NCBI RefSeq assembly: GCF_963678635.1
Contig: NC_087068.1
Span: 47,505,785 to 47,569,784 of the forward strand
Length of the DNA stretch: 64,000 nucleotides
Source of the DNA: Symsagittifera roscoffensis
Lineage: Eukaryota; Xenacoelomorpha; Acoela; Convolutidae
Direction: 5' to 3'
Below are positions 7,958 through 20,149 of this stretch, piece after piece. A program made the translations under genes and the position numbers. Numbering within the stretch: position 1 is the first letter of the stretch; each line of letters opens with the position of its first letter. A model generated the notes under the pieces. The model saw nothing but the letters and a program-made list of their open reading frames with translations. It searched no databases and was not told the DNA's origin.

Positions 7958-10900
7958 ATGCCTACCCTTAACCGAAACGAGAAAGTAAAGTGTGGAGACT
8001 GTGGAAATATGTCTATTTGTCAAAACGCAGCTCGACACCGGAAAAATTGTTCTAAAGAAGTTATTTCTTGCCCTGATTGTAAGTACTTTACTTATAATCA
8101 ACAAGAAATGAGCTATCATATGGCTAAGAAGCATGCTCAACCAAATTTGAAGCAGTCGACGGTTTGTCCTTCTTGCGAACAAGAGTTCCTAAGTTAATAC
8201 TCTCTCCAACAACATCGGAGAAAAGAACATGGAGCAAAACAACGGAAACCCAGTGATACGGTGGCCGACTTGAACAAGATTGTGGAGGAAGAAGGGGAAA
8301 ATGGTGAAAAACTAAAAGAGGAACTTAGTGCTTGTCAACATTTTCTGGTGGATACGGAGATGGAAAATGGGAGACATAAGGTATTTAACTTCCAAATGTC
8401 CAAGTTAGATACTAAAATAATTAACGAGAAACTTGAAGAAGTCTTCAACAAGCTCGATTCTGCAGCCAAAATCAACATTGCTCTGGATTTTGTTCTTCGA
8501 AACCTTGAGACTGGTGAATATCAATATTTCTACGCCCATGAAAACAATTTTCTGTTTGAAAGATCCAAGTTACTTTGTACGAAAGCGGATTTGATAACAA
8601 TCCAAGGAAAAGTAGAAAAATTTGATATTGTGGAGCAATGTACCCAAGAACGCCAGAACACAAAGTGGCAATTCAAGTTGATTACTAACGTTACAATTTT
8701 TGCTGCTTTGCTGAAAAACATCCCAATGGGATGTCCAGACTCTGTCTTACCCGAACCTCTACTGAAAAACCATTCTGTTAACTGTCTTTTATCTAACAAG
8801 GACAAGGAACCTTACAAAAATCATTTGTGTCTTTTCCGCGCATTGGCAATGTACATGAACGGACACAAAGATGTCGACTCTCACACTTCCAGATACTTTA
8901 CAGATTTTATATCAAAATCTGGTTATGATCCTAAAAACTTTCGTGGAATTTCTGTAGAAGACATTCCTTTTGTCGAGGAAATTGTTCAAAGGAACATCTT
9001 TATATACGATTTCGATATCCAAGAAGGAGAATATGTAGGAGAACTAGCTCGACGAAGTATTGGAAGATTTGACAAAACAGTCAAATTACTGAGACTTAAC
9101 AATCATATCATTCATACAAATGATATTGATTCTTTCTTCAAGTGTTTCCGGTGTCCTAGTTGTGATACTTTCTTCAAAAGATCTGAGTTTCTCAACAAAC
9201 ATCTTCTGAGATGCAAGGACCGAGTGAAACATATTTACCCAAAAAACGTCTATGAGATACGCCAAAACCTTGTTTGAAAAGCTAGAAGGATTCAATCTTC
9301 CAGTTTCTGAAGATAACAAAATTTTTAATAATCTAGCATATTTCGATTTTGAATCGATTTGTGTTCCTACAGAGGAATTAAAAGAAACACAAACTACAAC
9401 CTGGTTTGGAAAACATGTCCCCATTTCAGTCTCTATATCATCGAATCTGATTGATGATCCCATCTTCTTGTACAACAAGGATCCACAGAACTTGATAATT
9501 GATTTTGTATCCAACCTCGAACTGTTAGCTGAAAAAAGTAAGTTGGAGATGAGAACAAAATTTCAAGATATTGAAAGAAGAGCGGTCAATGAAAGAATGA
9601 AAAAGATCTTTGATCAGCTGAACGAACGTGGTAAAAATTTTTCAATTAATAAATTTGAGTACGAAGGAGAATGCATTGAAGATTCGGAAGAAGCAGATAT
9701 GTCAACACAATTCTTGCGAATTCAGAAAAATCAACTCATCGATTTGAAACAACATCTGGAGAGATATATAAATACTTTACCTGATTTTGGATTTAACAGC
9801 GGTAGATAAATTTGAATTTGATCAAATCATACTTAATTCTTTATTTAATTCGCGATAAAGAACAAGAAACATCCGTAATCAAAAAAGCAAATGACTTTAT
9901 ATCTTTCAAGTTTGGAGATGTACAATTTCTCGACATAATGAAGTTTCTGGGAGGGGCAACTACTTTGGAATCCTTTCTCAAAGCCTATAAAGCTAGCGAA
10001 AGGAAAGGATTCTTTCTCTATGAGTGGTTTGATAACCCAGACAAACTTGGTTCTCCTGAATTGCCACCGTATGAAGCCTTTTTCAGTAAACTTAGAAACA
10101 ACAATCCTCTAGACAAAGACTTCATTGATTATGAGAAGCTTAGAAAAAGTGGGTTTGACGAACAACAGGCACTGAAAAAGCTTCAAATCAAGACTGTTCC
10201 TCCATCTGGTTTGGATAATTACAACTACTTACAAGAGACTTGGAAGAAAAATGGAATGACAGTGTTCAAAAACTTTTTGAAGTGGTACAACAACAAAGAT
10301 GTAGTTCCAACCCTGGAGGCATTGCAAAAAATGATTCAGTTTTATCATAACAAGGGGATAGATATGTTAAAACTTGGCTGCACACTTCCAAATCTAGCAA
10401 ACATTTGTCTACACAAATCCACAAATTACAAGTTTTATCCATTTTGCGAAAGTGATAAAGACTTGTGTGAAAAAATAAGAGAGGACATGACGGGTGGACC
10501 TTGCATTGTTTTCACTCGAAATGCTGTAGTTGAGGAAACATACATCAGAATTTCATCAACTGTTTGTAAATCATTCGTTGGAATTGATGCAAGCCAGCTT
10601 TACCCTTTCTCAATGTGTCAAGATATGCCAACAGGACTGTACACGAGATGGGAGTTTGACACTGAAATGCAGAAATTCAAGGCTAGACATAATTGAACTC
10701 GCAATTTTGAGAAAATGGTCATGTCTTTTTATCAAAAATCAAGACCAGAATGTAAAATTGAGAGCTTTTTTACATCTGGAAAACAGAAAAAAATCGACTG
10801 TTTTAATGTGGATGGTTATTGTGATCACTGTAAGACAGTGTTTGAAGCAATGGGATGTTATTACCACTTCTGTTCCTGTCAAGAAGATCGTCCCTCCTTA

Positions 10901-12312
10901 GCAGAACAGGATATTGAGCGAGGAAACAAGAAGAGAGAGATGGATGATATGCGACGAGAATACATTAAAGAGAAAGGATACAAAGTGGAAGAAATGTGGG
11001 AGTGTGACTGGTTGGAAAGTTTCAAAACCGATGACAAGATCAAAAATTACGTCAGAACCCACTTTCCCTACAAAAGACCTATTTCTACAGACTCCCTTCT
11101 AGCAAAAATAAAAGATGGATCTCTTTTTGGTTACGTTCAGTGCGACTTAGTTGTCCCAGATGAGCTAAAATCAAAACTTGCGAATTTTCCTCCAATTTTC
11201 AAAAACACTGAAGTTGGAAGAAATGATATTGGAGACTACATGAAAAATTATGCAATCGAAAACGAAATGTTAAAGCATCCCCAGAGAATGCTGATATCTA
11301 GTTCAAGCTAGAAAATGGAACAGTTATAACTCCTCTGTTCAACTTTTATATGGAACTTGGATTGCAGTGCGCCAAAATTTACCGTTTTGTTCAATATTCT
11401 CCTCGGAGATGCTTTAATTATTTCGTTCAGTCAGTGGTTGATGCTAGAAGAGAAGGAGATGAAAACCCTTTGTCAGGAGTTGTAGCAGAAACAATGAAAC
11501 TTTTGGGTAATTCCTCATATGGATATCAGATCATGGATAGATCCAGGCATACAGTCACAAAATATCTGAACGATGAAAAAACCCATAAGGCAATCAATGA
11601 GCCATTGTTCAAAAGACTGAATACAGTTGAAAAAGACTTGTATGAGGTGGAGTTGTTGAAATCAACCATTGAACACAGAGAACCCATCATCGTTGGATTT
11701 TTCATACTGCAGTATGCGAAACTGAGAATGTTGGAGCTCTACTATAACTTCTTCAACGAATTTTGTGATGTAAACAAATTTGAAGAGTTGGAGATGGACA
11801 CAGACTCACTTTACTTGGCAATTGCCGAAGAAAATTTATACGACTGTATCAAACCAGATAAGAGGGCTGCTTGGGAAAAAATGAGGGAAAATGACCGTAG
11901 AGACTTTTTCAAGGCGGATGCAAAATCTAATTTCTCCCCTCAAACGTGTTGCAGTACGCATAAAAAGCATGATAAGCGGGAGCCGGGACTTTTTAAAGAA
12001 GAATTCAGATGTACAGAAATGCTATGTTTGTGTAGCAAGTTATATTGCTGCTATGACAACAAGTCCGATAAGTTCAAATTTAGCAGTAAAGGACTAAATA
12101 AACGGGTTCTAGAAGATTCTGGAGACGGCCCCATGTCAAAATACAGGAGAGTGCTTGATGAAGCAATTAACTTTACATCTACTAACAGAGGATTCAGAAC
12201 TATAAATCATATGGTAGCCACATATGAACAGACAAAGAAAGGACTAAGCTATTTTTATCCAAAAAGACAAGTACAAGATGACGGAATTCATACAAAACCA
12301 TTGAACTTATAA
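7958..12312 (+). pseudogene. family B (protein-primed type) DNA polymerase of a Polinton-like or virus-like element, five frame breaks
   Basis: About 1,450 codons. Order of parts: a CCHC finger (about residues 11-30), two C2H2 fingers (about 36-90), an OTU-like region with NHLCLFRALAMY near 8820 and an NNHIIH segment near 9100, a further finger (CFRCPSCDTFFKR), the exonuclease with ExoI FDFES (near 9345), then the palm. The palm has motif A DASQLYP (near 10588), motif B KLLGNSSYG (near 11500) and motif C MDTDS (near 11795), followed by SKGLNKR (near 12090), a KxY-like site. These are the residues that bind metal and dNTP in PolB enzymes. Breaks: TAA at 8195 inside a finger, a frameshift at about 9262-9275, a frameshift at about 9800-9811 in ExoII, TGA at 10694, and a frameshift at about 11293. 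The pieces are otherwise collinear, so decay is recent. No integrase, ATPase or capsid gene is visible nearby, so assignment to Polintons proper is uncertain. Confidence 0.9.
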
Positions 12313-12979
12313 GAATTGTTCTGGTGTAGTAAATTTATTCATGATGTCGTGTTATATTGATTTTATGATATTAAAAAGTAAAATGTTGCGGTAAACTTGT
12401 CATACAATGCAGTGATTTATATTCTTTTTTTTTGTAATTTAATTTTTTCTCAAAAAATTTGATTTTTTTTCGAAGTCTCTGTAGGTTTCAGCATTGTTTC
12501 AATTAGATAGAAAGTAAGATTATCTAATAAATTAGGTCAAATAATAGCTAATCTAATCGTGTTTTGAAGTTTTTTTTTGAAAATTTTTTATTAAAAAATC
12601 CAAGTTTTTACCCAAAAACTCTTACCATTGACTTACCATGTATCAAAAAACTAATTAAAAGTCCTTCATTACACAACCTACACGTAATTAATTTTTGATA
12701 TTTACAAATTAGTTAACACGCGCAAACATTTTTTCAAAAAAACTAGACATTTCCACACAAAAACCAAAAAAATTACGTTTTTCTTACCATTATCTTACCA
12801 TCACACAAACCATAAAACCTTACCATCGGTATTCCCTGTCTTAATACATTGTAGACTCTATACCCAATCTTAATACATAGCTTGCAGACCGGATGCTCTA
12901 TTCCCTATCTTAATACTTGTGGGTCTGCAGGGACCGCCCCCCTGAGCACCTCCAACATCTACTACTTATGCATCATCAG
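12313..12979. other. non-coding right flank of the polymerase with element-specific repeats
   Basis: ATTAAA at about 12369 may serve for polyadenylation. CTTACCAT recurs several times from 12620 to 12826. TCTTAATAC, the marker word of the 454-bp array at 3.9-5.6 kb, reappears at 12839, 12868 and 12908 in the same CCCTATCTTAATAC context. This ties both sides of the polymerase to one element. A Penelope-like fragment begins just beyond. Confidence 0.6.
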
Positions 12980-12999
12980 GTTTAAAATAAAAAATTTTA

Positions 13000-13445
13000 A
13001 AAAAATTTTAAAAATTTCTTAAATGATCATCGATCCTAAAAAGATTCAAAGACAATGGTTATACAAAATAGCAAAAATTCAACCAATTAAAAATTTTTGT
13101 ATTTGAAATTGTTTGGAAATTTTGAAATAATTTTTCGAATTGTATCATTTTCCAATTTCGAAACATGTCAATTTTTTAATTCCGAAACTTATTCGTTTTT
13201 GTTTTACCGAAAATAAATTTTCGGAACTATAATTTAAGGGTTAGTTTCCTGCTCCAGAACTCATCGCGCGTGTTTATTCTCGGTCTCTCCTTCCAGATGA
13301 GAAATGCTTCTTGTGTCAACAGCTTGACGTTGGTGTTAGATTGGTCTATAACCTACTATGACTTTCCTGCTGTCGTGCCCTCATTTCCACAATGCCTTAG
13401 ATGTTGTTCTACAATTCTTTCCTCAACTTGAGTTTCCTTGTAAGC
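13000..13445 (-). mobile_element. Penelope-like element 3' fragment (endonuclease C-terminus)
   Basis: On the minus strand, 13445 to about 13240 reads IVEQHLRHCGNEG, then two adjacent stops, then KLLTQEAFLIWKERPRI and a terminal LTLKL, the C-terminal pattern that follows the GIY-YIG domain of Penelope-like retroelements. The downstream non-coding part (about 13000-13240) is shared with the copy at 20360-20600, including ATGATCATCGATCC. The reverse transcriptase is missing. Confidence 0.65.
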
Positions 13446-15740
13446 TTGAATAAAAATTAAACCTGAAAATAACCAGGAAAACCCAGTTTTGATCCAAGAC
13501 ACAATACATCTTAATGGCCTATTTTTGGTTTAGTTTGGCTCATTGACCTTTAAAAAGTCGATATCTTTCCAGAAATGTGGCTAAAACAAGGTATTAAATT
13601 TAGTTTGAAATGAGTCAAGTATGTAGGCTAATTTAACGTTATTCCCATCTGAACTTTTTGAAAATCAATTTCTGGGCAGGTCACCAAATACTGTTGCTAT
13701 CTATGAGAAAAAGCACATGATATTCCCAAATTCTGACACAGAGGCGAAGTTGCACTTCGCATACAAAAGCAAAAAATGACGGATCACGCTATTGGGAAAA
13801 ACTGAATGAGTAAAAGTTTGAGTCTACAAAATTTCTTAAGTGACGCACGCCAATTATGACCTACATAATTGCTAAGTGACGCATTTTAATAAGTATACGA
13901 AAACGTTCATTAAAAACATCCGACCCTGTCCAGGTTCGAACCCTCTTATTTTGTTGCGGGTCTCCTTTCCTACCTCTACGCTACAAATCCAGGATACCTT
14001 GAAGCTTAAGTGCTACTAGAGGCCCAGCAAAAACTGGAGTAATCTGAGTGCTGTTTTTTGAATTTGTTGTACTGATGCGGGATGAAGTAGGTAATTTAAA
14101 AAATTTCAGCATTGGGCTTCACCCAAAACCCTGGTAAATCCTCTATTAAAAATGAGTGAAACATTTTGTAATTTTGGAATTTTCCTAGAAACATGTTTCT
14201 TGTTCAAACTTAAATGCGTAGCAGTTTATGCACGGAAGCTTCTTACAACTTGTTGCCTTGATCAAACCTTTGATATCAGATTGAGTTCTTTTCGAGAAGT
14301 AAAAAGCTTTAAAAACGGTCAAAAGTCTAAAAATTGACTTATCAGAGGGGCACTTTTTGTGGAAAAAAAATTGAGCATAACAGCTAAAGCAGGGGAGCTT
14401 GTCACAAACTATCCGTTCGATTGAAACTAAACCTCAGGTTTGGGAGGGTAGTTACCGAGAAAAGCCTAAAAGTTTCAAAAATGTTGGGTCGAAAACTCCC
14501 CCCCCCCCACGCAACTTTTAGAAGGCTGCAGAGTTTGGGGTCAGGTAAAAAGAGACTGTGGATTATGCAGGCACACAGAGGAGTGGCCGAACTTTCCATT
14601 CATACCACTTTTTTGAAAATGGGTAGAGTAGTTTTCGAGAAAAACGAAATCTTTCCGAAGAGTAAAAAACCCGCTCCCATACATTTTTATAATACCTGTT
14701 TTTATCAAACAGGAGTTTGTAATATGATAGCATGTGTGAATATCCTTAGCATTGGCTGTACTTAATAGCTGGTTAGTGATCGAAAAGGTCACTTTCAAAA
14801 TGAACACATTTTGTCGCATCAATATTTGCGTCGCACGATATTTGCGACTTAGGTTGGAAAAAAAGAGAGTTCATACTATAACACAAGCTTCGCTTGTGTA
14901 AAAACCTCACATGGAAAAATTTTGGGCTTTTCGAATTTTTGCTGCTGCGTTTTCCATGTTGCCAAGTGTATCTGCCGGTTTTGTATCTGTGACTTTTTAA
15001 AAAAATCACCATTTAAAGACAAAATTTCACGTAAGATTATCTTTTAGGTATAAATCATCTTTTTATTCACTTAATTGAGGAAATTTTCATAACGTCAGAA
15101 CAATCAGAAGCTTGAGCTGAGTCAAAAATATGAGTGAAAACGTACGAGGTTGCTGTCGGCCATGAACACCATATTTCTTAAGTTCAATTATGAAGGGCTT
15201 TGCATGGGATTAGCAAACCAATACACAAAACATTAACTGTTTCATTGCAAAAAGAATTGCTATGCTTCAACCATGTTTCAAAACACTTGGATTTCTTCTC
15301 AGAAATAATCCCAGAAGCAATAGGCTGCACTTGAAAAAATCGCCTGTTAAATTAATTAGTCAATTGTGAAATTTGCGCAGCACGAAACAAATGGGGTCTC
15401 TTTTCATCAACACACTATCTTACTCTTCTATAAAAAAATAATCCAATAAACTATATCTTCTCAAAAAATGTTATGATAAGAGTTATTTTACTAGGTGCCA
15501 ACATTTCAGCTTATCGGAATCTTTGACTCAAAGCATGGCTCTTTTGCCCTCCTCCACCAGTGATTTACATCAATTTTAGGCCGATACAAGAGTTTTACAC
15601 GGTAAGGAAGGAGCATCATGTGTTTGAAACTAGTTAGTTAGTACAGGCTTATACCTTTTTACTTTCAGAGAATTATATGAAAGAATGGGGAAAGTAAAAA
15701 AAATCGGGGACGGTGGGTAGTAAGCTGTTTTGTGTACCTT
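13446..15740. other. intergenic repeats, no gene recognised
   Basis: Apart from the tRNA-like block at about 13921-13995, I see no supported gene. A poly-C tract lies at about 14499-14508. Overlapping frames on both strands at 14.4-15.0 kb have no domain. Several tracts (TGACGCA words at 13.84-13.89 kb) look like parts of an interspersed repeat. Confidence 0.4.
13921..13995 (-). repeat. tRNA-derived SINE or degenerate tRNA
   Basis: On the minus strand there is a good Pol III B box (GGGTTCGAACC) near 13933-13943 and an A-box-like TAGCGTAGAGGTAGG about 35 bp upstream. The block does not fold cleanly into a cloverleaf by eye and is followed by non-tRNA sequence, so a SINE head is more likely than a working tRNA. 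Confidence 0.5.
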
Positions 15741-16303
15741 TTAGGCCATTTTGTGCTGATTTGTTTGCATGTGCTGTCTCAGATGTCTCTTGTGGATCCA
15801 GGGTCCCTCTTCAGGACAGAGACTACATGCATACATTCTGTTCCTCCTCTTATCCTTCTCCCGTTTGATCTGATCCTGAGCTTTGTGATCTTTACTCTCT
15901 AAGTGAATTTTATATTTGGTCTGCATTGAGATTTGTTTGTCACAGAGAGCGCAGTAAGGCAGAGGCCAGTCCGATCCACTCAGAGTGGAATGAAACTGGG
16001 TCGTCATTCCTGACCTCGATGATCCAGGAGGCGTAACCCGACTATCCCCGCCAGACGAAGCCACTTTCGGAGACGGGACACTGCGCACTAAACTACTCGA
16101 ACTAGTGATAGGTTTACTGGGTTTGGAGGATATTTTCTCTCGTTTCACCGTCCACCCTGCATGTTCTGCAGCTGAGACAGTCGAGGCACCACCTCTGCCC
16201 CTTGTCTTTTTAGGCCCTCGTTTGACCCTTGTTTCGACTGTTGGGAGAACTTTGTACACCTTTCCCCCACGCCCTCTTCCTCTCTTGAAATACAAATCAA
16301 ACA
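15741..16303 (-). CDS. terminal exon of a host zinc-finger gene with AT-hook-like segments
   Basis: The exon opens after a strong acceptor (TTTTATTTGCTTCAG read on the minus strand, AG at 16305-16304) and ends with TAA at 15743-15741. It begins with FDLYFKRGRGRGGK and KRGPKKTRGRGGA, Arg-Gly-rich stretches like AT-hooks, continues with a Ser/Pro-rich linker, and ends in two zinc fingers: C-x2-C-x12-H-x5-H (CALCDKQ.., matrin/U1 type) and C-x2-C-x14-H-x5-H (CSLCPEE..). The entry phase needs one base from the previous exon. Higher GC and balanced codon use separate it from the repeats around. It probably belongs to the same gene as the exon at 17.4-17.7 kb; a nuclear DNA- or RNA-binding role is inferred. 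Confidence 0.75.
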
Positions 16304-17440
16304 CTGAAGCAAATAAAAATCGAGTTCATTTTATAAGAATTTAGATTTCTTATAATTTAACTAGCCAGCTAAATTTTACGGAAGAGGGAACGAGTGACCA
16401 AAAACTAGCCCATTCGTATTGAATCAACCACCTTTTCAACCAGTGAATCTTGCCGTAAACTTTACGTGTAAGTTTCTGCCAACCTGTTGAACTATCACAC
16501 ACATTAAAAATTATGCGATAAAAGAGCAGCCAGTTCTAAAAGTAGCAAAGAGTATAAAACAATTGACATGCAGTTGGAACCACACAATGCATGCCGCAAT
16601 AAAAATTTATTGGAGAATAACCAGGAAACGAGATTGGACCAGTGTTGCTTCGACGCAAACCGGAGTTGCAAGGAAAAAACCCTCTATATGTGCGACTGTC
16701 CAAACCCTTTATCAGATTTGTTTTAATTTTTTTTCAGAAAATATTTTATCGATGGAAGAACAAGCCAGACAATAAAGCACATTAGTCAGGGTTAGATTAA
16801 GTACATGAATTTAACTTTTGCTCAAAAGCAAACTTATTGGCGCTTTTGTGAACCAAAAGCAAAGTATGGTTATGACGGAAACGCATTGAATAAGATAAAA
16901 CACGCATGTGGAAAACTGTTAGATAACCACATGAAGACCCAAAAATATTTTGGTTACAAAGCGAAAGCTTAAAAAACGAACATTTGCTGTGAAGAAAACA
17001 TAGCCAACAGACAGTTGGAAACGAGTCAATACACAGAAAAAAATGTCGCTTCTTTTTTAAAAGTCTCATTTTTCGAATTTCGAGGAAAAAACAAATGGCC
17101 TTAGGACTTTTTGATTTTCTAGAACAATTTAAGATTGACACTTTTTATGATTTCTATAACAAGTTTTGACCGGCGCTTTTTTGATAACATTAACCCAATT
17201 TGAGAAAATTGGATCAACAGGTAAAGTTTTCATTCCGCTGCAAATCTCAATTTAAACTCCACTTTCGAAACTAGAAATCGTTCACGTTCTTTCGCGCCGT
17301 TTCCACGTTCGTATTTGGAGAGCGATATTTACATCGCTTTCAGTAGATGAATTTCAATTGAACTCAAGTGTATTATGCTTAAATGCATCAATATTTTAAA
17401 CCTTTTTCCCGGAAAAACAAACAACAAAAACCAGCAGGAC
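16304..17440 (-). other. presumed intron of the zinc-finger gene
   Basis: There is no recognisable coding exon between the two zinc-finger exons. The phase at the 16303 acceptor does not match the most obvious donor near 17455, so a small exon could be hidden here. Confidence 0.4.
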
Positions 17441-17673
17441 TTATATAAGAGTCTTCACTACGTTTGAGGAAGGTTTAATCGACAAAGAATGAGGCTTGTA
17501 AATAACACTGGAAATGAAATCTTCGTCAGTGAAAACTTTGTCTTTATGCGAAGATTCAAGATGATCTCTAATAGCTGCCAGGGACACACTCTGGTGATTG
17601 CAGAAGGAACAGACATATGTACCTACTGTTGGTGACTGGCGCTCGGACGATCTTGGGTCCGATGACATTTTGG
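17441..17673 (-). CDS. first coding exon of the host zinc-finger gene
   Basis: A T-rich tract ending TTTTCAG is followed at 17673 by CCAAAATG, so the ATG (17668) lies five bases into the exon with a good context and there must be an upstream 5'UTR exon. The protein starts MSSDPRSSERQSPTVG and contains one classical C2H2 finger, C-x2-C-x12-H-x4-H (CSFCNHQ..HLESSH). The frame runs open to 17441. The donor is uncertain: GTAGTG near 17455 is plausible but gives phase 0, while the exon at 16303 needs phase 1. It may be an alternative exon or linked through a small unseen one. Confidence 0.65.
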
Positions 17674-17839
17674 CTGAAAAGTATAAACTTTAGGTTACTG
17701 TTAGGAAACTTCAGCCAGACAAATATCACATTTTAAACTCCTTTATTAAAATAACTTGCTAAATAATTACTAATACTCCTGCAAACTGATTGAGCAGAAG
17801 ACTATTCTGTTTTTTTTCTTCACTTGGCAATCAGAAGGT

Positions 17840-18611
17840 AATCAGAAGGTCAAAAGTATCATAATAACCGAGGTTACGGTCAAGTCAGGAGTCCCCTCAT
17901 CATGTATTCCAGTCAAAATCCTTGGAATTTTCTAGATATGGAAGTGATAATGATGAAAGAAGATGACAATTGCTTAAGTCTTTTTCAATTAAAATCGATA
18001 CGGGTTAGTTTCTTCAATAAGAACACGCAACTCGACACGAGAAAATTTAATATACAAGTGTTACAAATTAAAATTTTCATCGAAATTTATTTTGTCATTT
18101 TTTGTTCCGAGTACGCAAGCGGCGTTCGCAATCTGTATTGCCAGGGAGATTCTCTGTTTTAAAAAGCTGCCTGCTCTGGATTCCTCAGTGCATATGCTTA
18201 GGTTCTTACAAAGTTCGCTCAAAAAATTTCTGTCCTGGGGCAGGCCGCGCCTTGAGTTTCAAAAACTAGTGGTTGAAAAAGATATCCATCATCTACAAGA
18301 TCTTTAAATTTGTCAATGTTTTGCTCTTCCGCTTCAGCGGCAGCCGTACCAGGGTTACAAACAGACCCGGCATTAATCCTTCAAGGAGCTAAGGAGTCTA
18401 CTACCGTTACATCCCACAAGAGCTGCTTACCAACAGCCCATGGAAAGAGCGTCATCCCGTCTGGTCGCTTCGCGTCTGGTCTAGTACCATGCCAACCATC
18501 CTCGGTAACGTCTTTTCCGCACACGAATTTATGCCGTTTGCATATTTTTGAGCCTAATCGCAATTCTGAGTTGTTGGTTCGACACTTTTGCGAATCTAAC
18601 CTTAAATTTCG
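17840..18611 (-). pseudogene. LINE C-terminal fragment, tandem copy 1
   Basis: On the minus strand this reads DGWHGTR, then RPDGMTLFPWAVGKQLLWDVTV, followed by TAAAEAEE and the end region FQPLVFETQGAA. This order of Asp (RPDG), Asp (WDVT) and a Lys/Tyr block is that of restriction-endonuclease-like domains at the C-termini of some invertebrate LINE-type reverse transcriptases. Stops and shifts occur. It is about 85-90% like the neighbouring copy by eye, but lacks the segment that carries RHSNLN and SVLEP there. A shared lead-in (AATCAGAAGGTCAAAAGTATCAT) begins both copies. Confidence 0.65.
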
Positions 18612-19870
18612 GTAATCAGAAGGTCAAAAGTATCATAGTAATCGAGGTAACAGTCAGGGGTCCCTTCATCACGTATTCCAGTCAAAATCCTTGGAATTTT
18701 CTAGATAGGGAAGTGATAATGATAAAAGAAGATGACAAGTGTTTGAGTCCTATTCAATTAAAGTCGATTCGGGTTACGTTTCTTCAAAAAGAACACGCAA
18801 CTCGACACGAGAAAATATAATAAACAAGTGTTATAAATAAAAAATTTCGTCGAAAGTTGTTTTGTCATTTATTGTTCCGAGTACGCAAGCGGCGTTCGCA
18901 ATCTGTATTGACAGGGAGATTCTCTGTTTTAAAAAGCTGCCTGCTCTAAGTTCCTCAGTGCATATGTTTAGGTTCTTACAAAGCTTGCTCAAAAAAATTT
19001 TTCTACTGGGGCCGGCCGCGCCCTGAATTTCAAAAACTAGCGGTTGAAAAAGATATGAATCATCTACAAGATCTTAATACTTGTCATTTTTTCGCTCTTC
19101 CGCTTCAGCGGCAGCCGTACCAGGGTTACAAACAGACCCAGCTTTAATCCTACAAGGAGCTAAGGAGTCAACTACCGTTACATCCCACAAGAGCTGCTTG
19201 CCAACAGCCCATGGAACGAGCGTCAAACCGTCTAGTCGCTTCTGATTGGTCCTGTAGAGGTGTCGTGGTTCTAAAACAGACGGAATGTGAGTAGAAGATG
19301 TATTCTGCTTTTTAAGGGCATTCAGGTTAGAATGCCTAGAGAATCTCCCTGCACTTTTGCGGCAAGGGAGACCATGCCAGCCATCCTCGGTAATGTCCTT
19401 TTCGAACACGCATTTAAGCCGTTCGCATATTTTTGAGCCTAATTCAAGTCCTATCGCAGTTCTGAGTTGTTGGTTCGACAGTTTTAACATTAAATTTTTG
19501 CACGGGATGATGTTCAACCATTGGGAACCAAGTCTATCTATTTACGTCCGTTGGTTCGAGTCGTAAAATCAAGTCTGCAATTTCGCTATATAAAATTGGC
19601 TCCGTTCAATTTTTTTTAGGATTTCATTTTCCGGAGCCATTTCAATTTTTCCAAGTTCAAACCACCGTTAAAGCGCATCATCATAGGTATAGGTTCCATC
19701 CACACGCTCCAAACCAAAGATTTGGCTCAAGGCATCTTTTGCTCTTACTGCTGAGGGTTAGAAAGCGGGTAAAGCGAGTAGACGAGCGGAAGAAACGCCC
19801 AAGCCACCTTTGGCTGCCGGGAGAACTGCTTGTAAAAACTGGTTATCATCCATTATTGTAAAAACTCTGC
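18612..19870 (-). pseudogene. LINE C-terminal fragment, tandem copy 2 (longer)
   Basis: From 19870 leftward the minus strand reads DDNQFLQAVLPAAKGGLGVSS and LALPAF (the region after the reverse transcriptase palm). With stops it continues to AIGLELGSKIC, a Cys/His block (DGWHGLPC..GRFSRHSNLN), SVLEPRHL, then LTLVPWAVGKQLLWDVTV, AAAEAEERKNDKY and finally LKQRISLSIQIANAACV. These are successive conserved blocks of one invertebrate LINE-like family. The open part is 19517-19074. The copy is dead, with several stops upstream. Confidence 0.7.
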
Positions 19871-19989
19871 TTAAATTTACCTTTAACACCTTTCACGTTT
19901 GAAAACACAACACGGATAGCCGGTTACTATGCAAAAAACACAGACTGTTCCGACTGTAAGGGATTTTCAATGCAACCAAATGCATTTAA

Positions 19990-20140
19990 CACAAGAAAGT
20001 AATCAGAAGGTCGAAAATATCATAGTAACCGAGGTTACAGTCAGGAGTTCCTTCATCAAATTACCCAGTAAAAATCAGAGTTTTTTAGATCAGTAAATGA
20101 TAATGATAAAAAGGAGATGATTAGTGTTTAAAATTAGTGC
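19990..20140. repeat. third partial copy of the tandem LINE-associated repeat
   Basis: AATCAGAAGGTCGAAAATATCATAG and the following 110 bases match the starts of the repeats at 17840 and 18612, then the match stops. So the array has at least three starts. Confidence 0.6.
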
Positions 20141-20149
20141 TGTGCAGGT

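Noticed and set aside
1-12960. Terminal inverted repeats bounding the virus-like locus
   Set aside because: I looked for matching ends near the window start and at 12.83-13.0 kb and found only the shared TCTTAATAC word, not a terminal repeat.
14401-15012. Overlapping frames on both strands
   Set aside because: No domain, no splice context, and composition like the surrounding DNA.
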